64,000 nucleotides of DNA, from NCBI RefSeq assembly GCF_042432905.1, contig NZ_JBHLWI010000016.1, positions 53,175 to 117,174 of the forward strand, given 5' to 3'. Shown here in pieces: positions 8,383 to 16,917 of the stretch. A model generated the notes under the pieces. That model was not told the DNA's origin. It did no database searches and saw nothing but the letters and a program-made list of their open reading frames with translations. The stretch is from Fontibacter flavus. Its GTDB lineage: Bacteria > Bacteroidota > Bacteroidia > Cytophagales > Cyclobacteriaceae. Position 1 is the stretch's first letter. Each line of letters opens with the position of its first letter. Made by a program: the position numbers and the translations under genes.

Positions 8383-8889
8383 ATGATTCAAAAGTTATTT
8401 CCTCTTGACAAAAATTATATTTTGAGACAGGCCCAGACTGTCATGGAAGATAACCTATTGGAAATGATGGTTTTTGAACTTAAAAGGTCCTATACACAGC
8501 TTTACAATCCCTTGATGTTGATGGATGAGACCTTTGGTAAGATTCTGGACACTTACGAATTCCCTAAAGACAGAATCCGATTGATCTACAGGCAGTTGTG
8601 CGGAATATACCGATATAAAAACGGAGACAACCAGTTGGAATTACTTTTTGATGGCAGAACCCATTTTGACAAATTCCAGGAAGATTGGTCAGAGCAGGTT
8701 TTAGCTTGGGTAAGAGAATTGGGCATGCACGAATCCTATGTGAAAAACATGTTGAGGATGACTTTGCTTTTCGATACAGAATCAAGAGCAGAATGGTCTG
8801 AGAATCATTGCAAAGCTTTTATCAATCAATACTTTGACCTAAAAATCGTCAAAAGAAAGGGAGAGCTGAAACTATTGAAAACTGCATAA
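8383..8889 (+). CDS. Conserved hypothetical cytoplasmic protein
   Basis: A 168-residue protein with no signal peptide or membrane segment, rich in charged helices (for example LLEMMVFELKRSYTQLY near the N-terminus and a WVRELGMHESYVKNML helix later). No domain was recognised. It follows recX on the same strand with a 44-base gap and ends at a strong terminator, so the two probably form a short operon; a functional link to DNA repair would be a guess. Confidence 0.75.
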   Translation: MIQKLFPLDKNYILRQAQTVMEDNLLEMMVFELKRSYTQLYNPLMLMDETFGKILDTYEFPKDRIRLIYRQLCGIYRYKNGDNQLELLFDGRTHFDKFQEDWSEQVLAWVRELGMHESYVKNMLRMTLLFDTESRAEWSENHCKAFINQYFDLKIVKRKGELKLLKTA

Positions 8890-8916
8890 CCAGAGCAAAT
8901 CTTTCTTAAAAACATA

Positions 8917-8947
8917 AAAGCTGGATGTGATAAAGACATCCAGCTTT
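8917..8947 (+). terminator. Rho-independent terminator, convergent genes
   Basis: AAAGCTGGATGT pairs with ACATCCAGCTTT around a 7-base loop and is followed by CTTTTTTC. It separates the recX transcript from convergent lysC. Confidence 0.9.
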
Positions 8948-8984
8948 CTTTTTTCTATTCCTTTAATCCTTTAACAAGCTTACG

Positions 8985-10304
8985 TTACCATTCAAAAAGT
9001 CCTTCATTCAGGCTTTTGAGGGCATTATTTTTAAACTGAGCGTCCAAGAGTAAAGACACATTATGACGGCTACCACCATAAGACACCATTCTGATCGGAT
9101 AAGCATTCAAGCTATTCATAATTTTGGCCAAGGTACCTTCAGACTCTGCAATCATATTACCGACCACAGAAATGATAGTCTGATTTTTATCCACTTCTAC
9201 CAAGCCATAAGCCTCTAATTCTTTTACGATTTCAGCCAAGTGACTAAGGTCATCAATAGTCACTGAAACTGCCACTTCAGAAGTGGTGATCATATCGATA
9301 GAGGTCTTGTATTTCTCAAAGACCTCAAATACCTTTCTTAGAAAACCATAAGCCAATAGCATCCTACTGGATTTGATTTTGATAGCTGTAATGCCATCCT
9401 TAGCAGCCAATGCCTTAACACCTGTTCCTTGTTCTTTCCCTGTAATAGTCGTACCTGCTGCATCAGGCTCCATAGTATTCAGAAGCTTAACCGGAATATT
9501 ATATTGCTGTGCTGGCCAAATAGAGGCAGGGTGCAGGATTTTAGCGCCGAAATAAGCCAATTCAGCTGCCTCATCAAATGAAAGCTGGGCAATTGGCCTG
9601 GTCTTTTCCACCACCCTAGGGTCATTATTGTGCATCCCGTCAATATCTGTCCAAATCTCTACCACATCAGCGTTGATCGCTGCACCGATAAGTGAAGCCG
9701 AATAATCTGAACCTCCTCTTTTGAGGTTGTCTACCTCATTGCGGTGGTTTTTACAGATATAGCCTTGGGTGACAAAAATCCGCTCTCCAGGATAGTTGGC
9801 CAGAATTAACTTCAATTTTTCGGCTATTTTTTTCAGTTCGGGCTCTGAATTCTCATCAATACTCATGAAATCCAAAGCAGGAAGAAATACTGCTTCGATA
9901 CCCAATTCCTGCAAAAGGGTGTAAAATAACTTCGTAGAAAGCAGCTCTCCCTGTGCCAGAATATCCCTGTTGATGGCCTCATTAAAGGATATTTTCAAAA
10001 TGATATTCAGAAACTCAAAGTGTTCTTTGATGATGTTTTCTGCTTTTGACCTTGCAGCATCTGTTGTCAGCAACTCCTTATAAAAAGTAAGGTAATGCTG
10101 ATGGAGACTGTCAATTCTTTCCTTAGCCAAATCCTTTTTGGCATCAGCCAGAGCTTCCCCAATGCTTACCAGGGCATTTGTAGTCCCGGAAAGGGCTGAA
10201 AGCACCACAATTTTCCTTTGATCATCTCTTGTAATCAGGTCTTTTACCTGATGCATTCTCTCAGGTTTACCTACTGAGGTACCCCCGAACTTCATTATTT
10301 TCAT
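8985..10304 (-). CDS. lysC: Aspartate kinase, monofunctional
   Basis: Phosphorylates aspartate as the first step of the lysine, threonine, methionine and diaminopimelate pathway. The kinase domain starts with MKFGGTSVG and contains RGGSDYSASLIGAA and WTDIDGMHNNDPR, both typical of the family. The C-terminal part has paired ACT regulatory domains (IDMITTSEVAVSVTI near residue 335; a second around 375-439), consistent with allosteric feedback by an end product, which one being unknown. At 439 residues it has no fused homoserine dehydrogenase. The start could be the first ATG or the ATG three codons later. It lies 68 bases after ribH and may be cotranscribed. Confidence 0.95.
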   Translation of the reverse strand: MKIMKFGGTSVGKPERMHQVKDLITRDDQRKIVVLSALSGTTNALVSIGEALADAKKDLAKERIDSLHQHYLTFYKELLTTDAARSKAENIIKEHFEFLNIILKISFNEAINRDILAQGELLSTKLFYTLLQELGIEAVFLPALDFMSIDENSEPELKKIAEKLKLILANYPGERIFVTQGYICKNHRNEVDNLKRGGSDYSASLIGAAINADVVEIWTDIDGMHNNDPRVVEKTRPIAQLSFDEAAELAYFGAKILHPASIWPAQQYNIPVKLLNTMEPDAAGTTITGKEQGTGVKALAAKDGITAIKIKSSRMLLAYGFLRKVFEVFEKYKTSIDMITTSEVAVSVTIDDLSHLAEIVKELEAYGLVEVDKNQTIISVVGNMIAESEGTLAKIMNSLNAYPIRMVSYGGSRHNVSLLLDAQFKNNALKSLNEGLFEW

Positions 10305-10372
10305 AATGGGTATGGTTTAATGGTTTGATTTCTTCCTTGCTTCTCTGATTTTTCATCAGATTAAATCGATGA

Positions 10373-10849
10373 TCAGAAACCCAGCATTTTGATTGCAGTG
10401 ATTGCCGCTTCATCTCCTTTATTGCCATGTTTGCCTCCTGCCCTGTCCAAAGCTTGCTGCATGGTATTTGGCGTTAAAACTCCAAAAATGACCGGTTTGT
10501 TGAATTTCAGCCCAACATTGGTAATCCCGTGAGCCACTGCATCGCAAATGAAATCAAAATGTCTGGTTTCACCTTGGATGACACAACCCAAGCAGATCAC
10601 GGCATCGATTTCTTCCAATTCAGCCAGCCATTGTGCCCCCAAAGTCAGCTCAAACGAGCCGGGCACATTCTTTCTGTAAATGTTATCTTTCTTGGCACCA
10701 TGTTTCAACAAAGTGTCCAAAGCTCCGGAAAATAAGGATTCCGTAACCTGATCGTTCCATTCAGATACGACTATCCCGAACTTTTTATTTGAGATGTCCA
10801 GTATGTTTTTATCAGTATACTGGCTCAAGCTTTTCAATGAAGTTGCCAT
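10373..10849 (-). CDS. ribH: 6,7-dimethyl-8-ribityllumazine synthase
   Basis: Condenses the ribityl pyrimidine with 3,4-dihydroxybutanone phosphate, the penultimate step of riboflavin synthesis, usually as a 60-subunit or pentameric cytoplasmic shell. Visible signatures are VVSEWN near residue 28 for the ribityl site, VPGSFELTLGA, the CLGCVIQGETRHFDFIC strand-loop with the catalytic His, and FGVLTPNTMQQALDRAGG near the C-terminus. Length is normal. Other rib genes are not in the window. A terminator separates it from the upstream TPR gene; lysC follows after 68 bases. Confidence 0.96.
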   Translation of the reverse strand: MATSLKSLSQYTDKNILDISNKKFGIVVSEWNDQVTESLFSGALDTLLKHGAKKDNIYRKNVPGSFELTLGAQWLAELEEIDAVICLGCVIQGETRHFDFICDAVAHGITNVGLKFNKPVIFGVLTPNTMQQALDRAGGKHGNKGDEAAITAIKMLGF

Positions 10850-10875
10850 AATTTGGATTTTTTATATAAAACAAA

Positions 10876-10902
10876 AAGAGTAAGACCGTAGGCCTTACTC
10901 TT
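10876..10902 (-). terminator. Rho-independent terminator upstream of ribH
   Basis: AAGAGTAAG and CTTACTCTT form a 9-bp stem; on the minus strand it is followed by TTTGTTTTA. It ends the TPR-protein transcript before ribH. Confidence 0.85.
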
Positions 10903-10929
10903 CTTTAAATGCTTGGATACAACAAAGCA

Positions 10930-11640
10930 TTACTTAGAGGCAAGGCCTTCCAAGCGCGCTTTATGCTTTCGTGCGTTTGTATATTCGAAAGACTCAAAAT
11001 ATTGGTCTTCGATAATGCTGTAGGTTTTGATGGCGTTGGGAATGTCACCAGCTTCTTCATAAGCTACCGCCAATTTGTTCAAATATCTTGGAGCAAAGAA
11101 TTTATTCTCTTTGTGGTCAACAGCCTTCTTATAGGCAGCAATGGCCTCTTTGGTATTTCCCAATTCCAAATAAGCATCCCCCAACAAAGCAAATGCTCTT
11201 GCCTGAACAAAATAGTCATCAGCAGAAAATTTCTTCAAATGATCAACTGCTTCTTGGAATTTACCATCAGACAAATAAATGGATCCAATATAGAAATGTG
11301 CCAGGTTAGCAGCTTCTGTACCGCTGTATTGATCCACAATTTTCAAAAAGCCAACGTTGGAACCATCTCCGTTTAGGGCAAAATCGATACTATCCTGCTC
11401 AAAGTAATAAACAGCCTGGAACATTTCCCCTTGGGCTCTTTTATTTTTGTTCTGCTTATCAATCTGGAAATAAAGTACTGCAGCAATCACCAAAATACCG
11501 GCGATCAAGATGCCACCGAATACTTTAGAATTCTTTTTTACGAAAGCTTCACCTCTTTCAAGCCTGCTTGCAATTTCTTCCGGTTTTTCCAAAAGCTCGT
11601 ATTCTACTTCAGGAGCTTTTTTGCTTTGTTTCTTAGCCAT
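10930..11640 (-). CDS. Membrane-anchored tetratricopeptide repeat protein (YfgM-like)
   Basis: A 236-residue protein with a short charged cytoplasmic N-terminus, one membrane segment (about residues 40-60, VFGGILIAGILVIAAVLYF) and a TPR-rich domain, with repeats visible around AEAANLAHFYIGSIYL, ARAFALLGDAYLELG and APRYLNKLAVAYEEAGD. The start at 11640 (MAKKQSKK) is preferred; the open frame extends to 11724 but that extension would put an unlikely segment before the charged leader. The layout is like YfgM/ancillary Sec-translocon proteins, but a precise role in this phylum is not established here. Confidence 0.85.
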   Translation of the reverse strand: MAKKQSKKAPEVEYELLEKPEEIASRLERGEAFVKKNSKVFGGILIAGILVIAAVLYFQIDKQNKNKRAQGEMFQAVYYFEQDSIDFALNGDGSNVGFLKIVDQYSGTEAANLAHFYIGSIYLSDGKFQEAVDHLKKFSADDYFVQARAFALLGDAYLELGNTKEAIAAYKKAVDHKENKFFAPRYLNKLAVAYEEAGDIPNAIKTYSIIEDQYFESFEYTNARKHKARLEGLASK

Positions 11641-11706
11641 TCTATAAAATTTTTCGCCCGCAAATATAAGGCTTTTAATTAATTCACAAATATGAATAAA
11701 AAAACC

Positions 11707-11738
11707 AGCCATGAATATATCCATTTATATCCATGGCT
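11707..11738 (-). terminator. Rho-independent terminator after pdhA
   Basis: AGCCATG-ATATA pairs with TATAT-CATGGCT around a short loop. On the minus strand it is followed by a run of seven T after two G. It lies 20 bases beyond the pdhA stop. Confidence 0.8.
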
Positions 11739-11759
11739 GATTTTTAAATATTTATCCTT

Positions 11760-12779
11760 TTATTCCATTACAAATGGATAATCTTCCTGAACATAGACTT
11801 CTTTGAAAGCATCCATGCCATCAGGCCATGGAGACTCCTCTGCAAATTTTACAGAATCATCTACCTGCTTTTTAACTCTTGCATCAATTTCTGCAATTTC
11901 TTCCTCTGTCAGGATTTTATTGTCAAGAATCGTTGCCTTAACTTGTTCGATTGGGTCTTTCTGCTTGTATTCCTCCACCTCTTCACGGGTTCTATATTTT
12001 TGAGGATCAGACATGGAGTGGCCTTTGTACCTGTAAGTTCTGAATTCCAGTAAAGTCGGCCCATCTCCTTTTCTTGCTCTTTCTGCTGCTTCAGCAACGG
12101 CTTCATGTACCGCTTCAACATTCATCCCGTCCACAGGGAAAGAAGGCATGTCATAAGACTCACCAATAGTATAAAGCTCTGTTACATTAGAAGTTCTCGC
12201 TACAGAAGTACCCATGGCGTAACCGTTATTTTCAATCACAAAGATCACCGGAACTTTGTACAACATAGCCAAATTGAAAGCTTCGTGTACTGCTCCTTGT
12301 CTCACTGCACCATCACCCATGTAGCAAATGCAAAGGTTCTTAGTTCCTCTATATTTCTCTGCAAAGCCAATACCTAAGCCCATTGGAACCTGAGCGCCTA
12401 CAATACCGTGGCCTCCCATGAAGTTCCTTTCCTTGTCAAAAATGTGCATCGAGCCGCCTTTACCTTTTGTCGTACCGGTAGCTTTCCCGTACAATTCCGC
12501 CATGATAGCTCCCGGATCTGTTCCCAATCCTAGTGGATGGGCATGGTCACGGTAAGCGGTAATCCACTTGTCGTCTTTTTCCAAAGCTGTAATGGCTCCG
12601 GAAGCACAGGCTTCCTGACCTATATACAAGTGACAAAATCCACGGATTTTTTGCTGTCCATACAGTTGACCTGCTTTTTCCTCAAATCTCCTCATTAACA
12701 GCATGCTCTCGTACCAATAAGCATAAGTTTCTTTTGAATATTTTGCTTTTGCTTTGGTCGCAGTACTTTTCTTTGCCAT
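11760..12779 (-). CDS. pdhA: Pyruvate dehydrogenase E1 component subunit alpha
   Basis: The thiamine-diphosphate-dependent E1 alpha chain that decarboxylates pyruvate for the pyruvate dehydrogenase complex. The TPP/Mg motif GDGAVRQGAVHEAFNLAM, the GGHGIVGAQVPMG loop and the RYKGHSMSDPQKYRTREE phosphorylation-loop-like segment are all clear. The ATG at 12779 (MAKKSTATKAKA) is chosen; the frame stays open 12 codons further to 12815, across a likely -7 promoter element. The E1 beta and E2 genes are not adjacent, a common arrangement in Bacteroidota. A terminator follows the stop. Confidence 0.94.
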   Translation of the reverse strand: MAKKSTATKAKAKYSKETYAYWYESMLLMRRFEEKAGQLYGQQKIRGFCHLYIGQEACASGAITALEKDDKWITAYRDHAHPLGLGTDPGAIMAELYGKATGTTKGKGGSMHIFDKERNFMGGHGIVGAQVPMGLGIGFAEKYRGTKNLCICYMGDGAVRQGAVHEAFNLAMLYKVPVIFVIENNGYAMGTSVARTSNVTELYTIGESYDMPSFPVDGMNVEAVHEAVAEAAERARKGDGPTLLEFRTYRYKGHSMSDPQKYRTREEVEEYKQKDPIEQVKATILDNKILTEEEIAEIDARVKKQVDDSVKFAEESPWPDGMDAFKEVYVQEDYPFVME

Positions 12780-12812
12780 ATCGTTTAATATAAAATATGC
12801 TAAATTTGGCCT

Positions 12813-12820
12813 CAAATATA
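12813..12820 (-). promoter_or_regulatory. Candidate -7 element upstream of pdhA
   Basis: The minus strand reads TATATTTG, an exact match to the Bacteroidota -7 consensus TAnnTTTG, 33 bases before the chosen pdhA start. No convincing -33 TTG was found at the usual distance. Confidence 0.4.
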
Positions 12821-12884
12821 ATCAAATGGGCTGAATTATCAGGCCGAATGCGAAAATAGTCAAAAACCCCACAGTTTCTGCAAG

Positions 12885-13994
12885 ATGCACCTCAAAAATA
12901 TACGCCTGCAACAATTCAAAAATTATCCCAAGGCTGAGGTGCAGTTTTCTCCGGAAATCAATTGCTTCGTCGGCATCAATGGCAGCGGCAAAACCAATCT
13001 CCTGGATGCCATCCACTACCTCTGCCTGACCAAAAGTGCCATCAATGGCGTTGACAACCTGAATATCCTCCACGACAAAGATTTTTTTACCGTATTCGGA
13101 GATTTCAATCTGGAGGGCAAGGAAATAGAAATCAGGTGCATTTTTGAAAGCGGCAAAAAAAAGCAACTGCTCCAAAACGGTAAAGCAATCGACAAAATGA
13201 GTGACCATGTGGGCCTCTTGCCTGTGGTCATGATCGCCCCTGATGATACCGCTTTGATCAAAGATGGCAGCGAGGAGCGCAGAAGGTTTTTTGACAACAT
13301 GCTCTGCCAAATGGATAAATCCTATCTGGACAACCTGGTAAGGTACCAGCACTTTCTCAAACAGAGAAATGCCCTCGTCAAACAATTTGCAGAAAAAGGA
13401 CGCTGGGACAAAAACTTCATCGAACCCTATGACCGGGAAATCATTCAGCTTTCCAAATTGATCGCGGCGGCAAGACAGGCGTTTTTGGAGGAATATGAAC
13501 CCCTACTCAAACAATATTATGCCATAATTTCCGGCAATCAGGAAGATATCAGCATTACCTATGAAACCCAATGCCTTTCTAAAAGCCTCGAAGAAGAATT
13601 CAAAGCCATGGCCCAAAAGGATTTTATCCTTAAACGCACCAATATGGGCATTCATAAGGATGACTTTGTCTTTGAAATCAGTGATTATCCCATTAGGAAA
13701 TTTGGTTCACAGGGACAGCAAAAATCCTTTGTCATTGCCCTCAAGTTGGCTCAGTTCCAGATTTTCCAGACCCATAAGAAGACGAAACCCATTTTGCTCC
13801 TCGATGATATCTTTGACAAATTGGACGATAACCGAATGGAAAAGCTGATGAACCTAGTGGCCGACCATCAGTTTGGGCAACTGTTCATTACCGATGCGAG
13901 GCCGGAACGCTCGAAGGAAATATTATCTTCAATAGATGCAGAAAGTAGATTTTTTATGATAGAGAAAGGGGAGGTCTCTCTATGGAATCAATAA
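12885..13994 (+). CDS. recF: DNA replication and repair protein RecF
   Basis: An SMC-like ATPase that helps load RecA onto gapped single-stranded DNA (RecFOR pathway). The first residues (MHLKNIRLQQFKNY) are characteristic of RecF; Walker A is GINGSGKTNLLDAI (from residue 30), the ABC signature region is RKFGSQGQQKSFVIALKLAQ and Walker B is LLLDDIFDKLDD. At 369 residues it is full length. It is not beside dnaA or dnaN here, so the recF position does not mark the replication origin. Its end overlaps the convergent DoxX gene by 7 bases. Base composition is slightly richer in GC than its neighbours. Confidence 0.96.
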   Translation: MHLKNIRLQQFKNYPKAEVQFSPEINCFVGINGSGKTNLLDAIHYLCLTKSAINGVDNLNILHDKDFFTVFGDFNLEGKEIEIRCIFESGKKKQLLQNGKAIDKMSDHVGLLPVVMIAPDDTALIKDGSEERRRFFDNMLCQMDKSYLDNLVRYQHFLKQRNALVKQFAEKGRWDKNFIEPYDREIIQLSKLIAAARQAFLEEYEPLLKQYYAIISGNQEDISITYETQCLSKSLEEEFKAMAQKDFILKRTNMGIHKDDFVFEISDYPIRKFGSQGQQKSFVIALKLAQFQIFQTHKKTKPILLLDDIFDKLDDNRMEKLMNLVADHQFGQLFITDARPERSKEILSSIDAESRFFMIEKGEVSLWNQ

Positions 13995-14404
13995 TTTCTG
14001 TTTTTCTTGATCTGACCGTCAACTGAATATTTACCTGGCCCCAATAGGAACAAGGCTACATATATCAAAAGAAACAAGAGCGGCTTCTCCTGTGTAGAAA
14101 AAGGATCCTCCCCATGGACAATAAAGGTTACCACCGTCATGGTGAATATTAGAGGAATCAAGGCGAGTCTGCTCATAAAGCCAAGGGCCAAAAGTATAGA
14201 GCAGAAAAACTCTGCGAATATGGTAGCCTGTAGGGAAACAGCAGGTCCAAGTCCGATTGGATCTCTGAAAGTAGCTAACCTGGAGCTGAATTCAGCAATT
14301 TTTGGCCAGCCATGTGTCAACATCATCAAAGAGACGCCCACCCGCATAACCAAGAGCGCCAAATCAGAAAGGATGGGTGAAGTGGAGAAGAAAAGCTTTT
14401 TCAT
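13988..14404 (-). CDS. DoxX family membrane protein
   Basis: A 138-residue inner-membrane protein with four predicted hydrophobic segments and the DoxX-like patterns LALLVMRVGVSLMMLTHGWPK near the N-terminus and FAEFFCSILLALGFMSRLA in the middle. DoxX homologues have been linked to quinone or sulfur metabolism and to oxidative-stress complexes, but the function of this subgroup is not defined. It ends inside the 3' end of recF (7-base convergent overlap) and has a good upstream promoter candidate. Confidence 0.88.
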   Translation of the reverse strand: MKKLFFSTSPILSDLALLVMRVGVSLMMLTHGWPKIAEFSSRLATFRDPIGLGPAVSLQATIFAEFFCSILLALGFMSRLALIPLIFTMTVVTFIVHGEDPFSTQEKPLLFLLIYVALFLLGPGKYSVDGQIKKNRNY

Positions 14405-14441
14405 TTCTCAGATCAATTTAATTACTTGTGGTTTATCTGTT

Positions 14442-14476
14442 CAAATGTAAAAAGAAATCCAAACTGATTTCCAAAA
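14442..14476 (-). promoter_or_regulatory. Candidate Bacteroidota promoter for the DoxX gene
   Basis: The minus strand has TTTTGG (about 14471-14476) and TACATTTG (14442-14449) separated by about 22 bases, matching a -33 TTG / -7 TAnnTTTG arrangement. The DoxX start codon is 38 bases downstream. Confidence 0.45.
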
Positions 14477-14533
14477 TAAACTGTTAATTGCAGAGATTAT
14501 AGGAAAACTAACACCAAAATGACTCATTATTTT

Positions 14534-15646
14534 ATGAAAAAACTGATGCTACCCTTCCTTATGTTAACCCTTGCCTTCAGTTCCTGGGCACAGGCCCCTT
14601 CATCGGGCTATATGGAATATATGGCAGGATTGCAAAACCTGATTCAAAACGACCTATATGGTAAAATTTCCGCTGTGCTCTATGATGTAGAAGAGGCGCC
14701 GGCACCTGATGCCTATATCACCTTCTGTAAAGAAATGGACCAGGAACTTAGAGGCTACTTTGAGCAGCATTCCAATAAGCTCAATGAAGAGGAAAAGAAA
14801 AACGCTTTCAGTGTAGGACAAAGTATGTTGCTTCAGCTAAGCGATCTGTATATGGATAGAAATCAGGATTTAAAGCAAAAAGATAAAGTAGCCTTTGTCA
14901 ATACCTATTTCACTGAACTCGCACTGGAAAAAGATATTCAGTTTCTGAACGAGGACCTGTCAAGAGCCATTGTGATGACCTTACATGGCGCTTTGGGAAT
15001 CCCCTTTGGCATGCCCAATAACGATGTGGAAAACCTGATCAATTCACAGGAAGAGCCCAGAAAAGAACTTTTCAGAGCTGCCTTTATCAACAACGAAATG
15101 GCCATGCTGAACAAAAGCATCAACGAGATTGAATTGATGACTGCTGAATATAAATCCGATTATCCTAACTCCACGCATATTCAGGATATGGAATCCAACC
15201 TGGTTTCACTGGAAAAACTGAGAGAAGGGGCCTTGGTACAGGATTTTTCTTTTGTAGACCTGGAAGGAAAACAGGTAAGCCTTGCGGATTTTAAGGATAA
15301 AATCATTTACCTGGACCTTTGGGCAAGTTGGTGCGGACCCTGTATCAACACCTTCAAAACCAAAACACCATTTTTTGAGAAAAAACTAAATGACAGGGAA
15401 GACATTGTGCTCATGTACATTTCCATCGATGACAAAGAGGAGTCATGGAAAAACTACCTGAGCAAAAACCCTATGAAGGGCGTTCACCTTTATGCAGGAA
15501 ATGGTTTTGATGCTGAAATCATGAAATACTTCAAAGTATGGGGAATACCCAGATACCTCATCATCGGCAAAGACAATAAACTTGTCAGCCCAAATGCCCC
15601 TAGACCGGGTGATGAGGCTTATGAAGCCCTCTCAAGTTTAAAATAG
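14534..15646 (+). CDS. Exported TlpA-like thioredoxin-domain protein
   Basis: A periplasmic or outer-membrane-associated thiol-disulfide oxidoreductase. The start at 14534 (MKKLMLPFLMLTLAFSSWAQ) gives a clean signal peptide; the ORF extends to 14519. A helical N-terminal domain of about 220 residues, of the DUF4369-like or TPR-like kind seen in Bacteroidota TlpA proteins, precedes the AhpC/TSA-Redoxin domain, which has the active site LWASWCGPCINTF. The cis-proline loop (WGIPRYLII) is present. Such proteins keep exported thiols reduced, for example in cytochrome maturation, or act in stress responses. A terminator follows; no ccm genes are nearby. Confidence 0.9.
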   Translation: MKKLMLPFLMLTLAFSSWAQAPSSGYMEYMAGLQNLIQNDLYGKISAVLYDVEEAPAPDAYITFCKEMDQELRGYFEQHSNKLNEEEKKNAFSVGQSMLLQLSDLYMDRNQDLKQKDKVAFVNTYFTELALEKDIQFLNEDLSRAIVMTLHGALGIPFGMPNNDVENLINSQEEPRKELFRAAFINNEMAMLNKSINEIELMTAEYKSDYPNSTHIQDMESNLVSLEKLREGALVQDFSFVDLEGKQVSLADFKDKIIYLDLWASWCGPCINTFKTKTPFFEKKLNDREDIVLMYISIDDKEESWKNYLSKNPMKGVHLYAGNGFDAEIMKYFKVWGIPRYLIIGKDNKLVSPNAPRPGDEAYEALSSLK

Positions 15647-15664
15647 TTATAAAAAATGAAAAAT

Positions 15665-15695
15665 AGAGGTTGTCTTATGATTAGGGACAACCTCT
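15665..15695 (+). terminator. Rho-independent terminator after the TlpA-like gene
   Basis: AGAGGTTGTC and GACAACCTCT form a 10-bp stem followed by TTATTTTAT. Confidence 0.85.
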
Positions 15696-15783
15696 TTATT
15701 TTATCAATGTAACTCACTGAATGAACTCTTCTATTAGCCAGTTTTCAAAGCTAAAATTTGTAACATTAAATAAATTTCATTGA

Positions 15784-15921
15784 TCAAAACTTTTTACTAT
15801 TGATTAGTTTATTCCAAAGCCTGAAGATTCCATAGGCAATTAGAATAAGTAAGATAAGATTGAGTACCTGGATGGATAAACCTATTATATCCCAAGAATT
15901 AGTAATTATGTTCAGTTTCAT
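15784..15921 (-). CDS. 45-residue single-pass membrane mini-protein
   Basis: A short open frame starting with ATG at 15921 and ending with TGA at 15784-15786. The translation begins MKLNIITNSWDIIGLSIQ, continues into one strongly hydrophobic segment (about residues 13-35, VLNLILLILIAYGIF) and ends in a basic tail (KLINSKKF). It begins 20 bases after the stop of the lipoprotein gene at 15942 on the same strand, consistent with an operon. No family was recognised. The positive-inside tail suggests N-out/C-in topology. It is real only if conserved elsewhere. Confidence 0.45.
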   Translation of the reverse strand: MKLNIITNSWDIIGLSIQVLNLILLILIAYGIFRLWNKLINSKKF

Positions 15922-15941
15922 TTTTTGATAATTTAAAGGTT

Positions 15942-16676
15942 TTATTCTATTATTTGGATCCAATGAGTTGTGCCAGTGCAGCCATCAGTTCTAATTTGCC
16001 ATTTTGTGATTTCTGTAACGTATACAGTTCCAATGTTTGGATAACTTATAGAATAAACGAGGGTGAAAGTGTAAATGCCTGAATAAATATAATTATTATT
16101 TGACCCTGCAGTTTGACTATTTTGAAAATTGTTTCTTCCTAAAGAAACACCTAAAGTTAATCCACCCAAAGTTGCTTGGAAACTTTCGATTAAGCCAGAT
16201 CCTGAACCTATATTAAAAGTTACGTCAATATAAGTTAACGGATTTCCAGAATTAAGACGGCCATAAACTGTTTGAGCATTTTGAATACACTCAATCCTAT
16301 CTAAGGATGATAAATTGATTTCACTAACTTGATCAATTGAATAGTCAGCAGCTAGGAATTTTTCCAAATCAATACCATTTTTGAAATAAAGGTTTTTCAG
16401 GTCCTCAAAATCATATAGGTGATTTGAAATACTCTTTAAATAATTTTCAAATTCATTTAAATCATTTACTTTAAAACCTTCTGAGACATTTTTTTTGATT
16501 CCTTCGAGATTGAAATTGTATTTTAAAACTAGATTTTTAATCAGTTGCTCTTCAAAATTAGAGTTTTCTTCATTTTGTAAACAAGAAGTTAGAAGCAGAA
16601 AAAACAATCCAAAAATGCAAAGGTATTTTGAATAATGTGTTTTGATGTGTTTTGATGTGTTTTGATGTGTTTTCAT
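15942..16676 (-). CDS. Hypothetical lipoprotein with its start inside a 10-bp tandem repeat
   Basis: A 244-residue predicted lipoprotein (hydrophobic run then LLTSC lipobox, Cys about residue 32). The mature part has an N-terminal helical section (to about 130) and a C-terminal beta-rich Gly/Ser/Asn section (VTFNIGSGSG, SLGRNNFQNSQTAGSN). No family was recognised. The first 13 codons (MKTHQNTSKHIKT) are made by four copies of a 10-bp repeat; loss or gain of one unit would shift the frame between the ATG and the signal peptide, so expression could be phase variable. The gene is more AT-rich than its neighbours, which may point to transfer. Confidence 0.7.
   Translation of the reverse strand: MKTHQNTSKHIKTHYSKYLCIFGLFFLLLTSCLQNEENSNFEEQLIKNLVLKYNFNLEGIKKNVSEGFKVNDLNEFENYLKSISNHLYDFEDLKNLYFKNGIDLEKFLAADYSIDQVSEINLSSLDRIECIQNAQTVYGRLNSGNPLTYIDVTFNIGSGSGLIESFQATLGGLTLGVSLGRNNFQNSQTAGSNNNYIYSGIYTFTLVYSISYPNIGTVYVTEITKWQIRTDGCTGTTHWIQIIE
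16636..16675 (-). repeat. 10-bp tandem repeat, four copies, across the lipoprotein start
   Basis: The plus strand reads TGTGTTTTGA at 16636-16645, 16646-16655 and 16656-16665, then TGTGTTTTCA at 16666-16675. The start codon complement CAT is at 16674-16676. The unit is not a multiple of three, so changes in copy number alter the reading frame. Confidence 0.9.
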
Positions 16677-16917
16677 TTTTTAAAAGTTTAGTGTTTCTAA
16701 AAGTAAAAACTTTGCTTGAACTATAAAATACCCATTTTTAGGTATTTTGTAGTTCATCGACTTAAGGATTAAAACTTGGTTAATCAAAATTATTTTTAAC
16801 TAAAAAGTACAACCATAAAAAAGAAGTAATATCTTCGCTTTAACTTTTACCTTGGTGTTTTTCTTTGGTCGAATTGTTCTATTCTAACGCATAAATGTTC
16901 CAGAAAAGTAATTATTG

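Noticed and set aside
12822..13385. 187-residue frame on the minus strand
   Set aside because: It lies antisense to recF, which has complete Walker and signature motifs.
16636..16675. CRISPR array
   Set aside because: The 10-bp units are contiguous with no spacers, and no cas genes are present.
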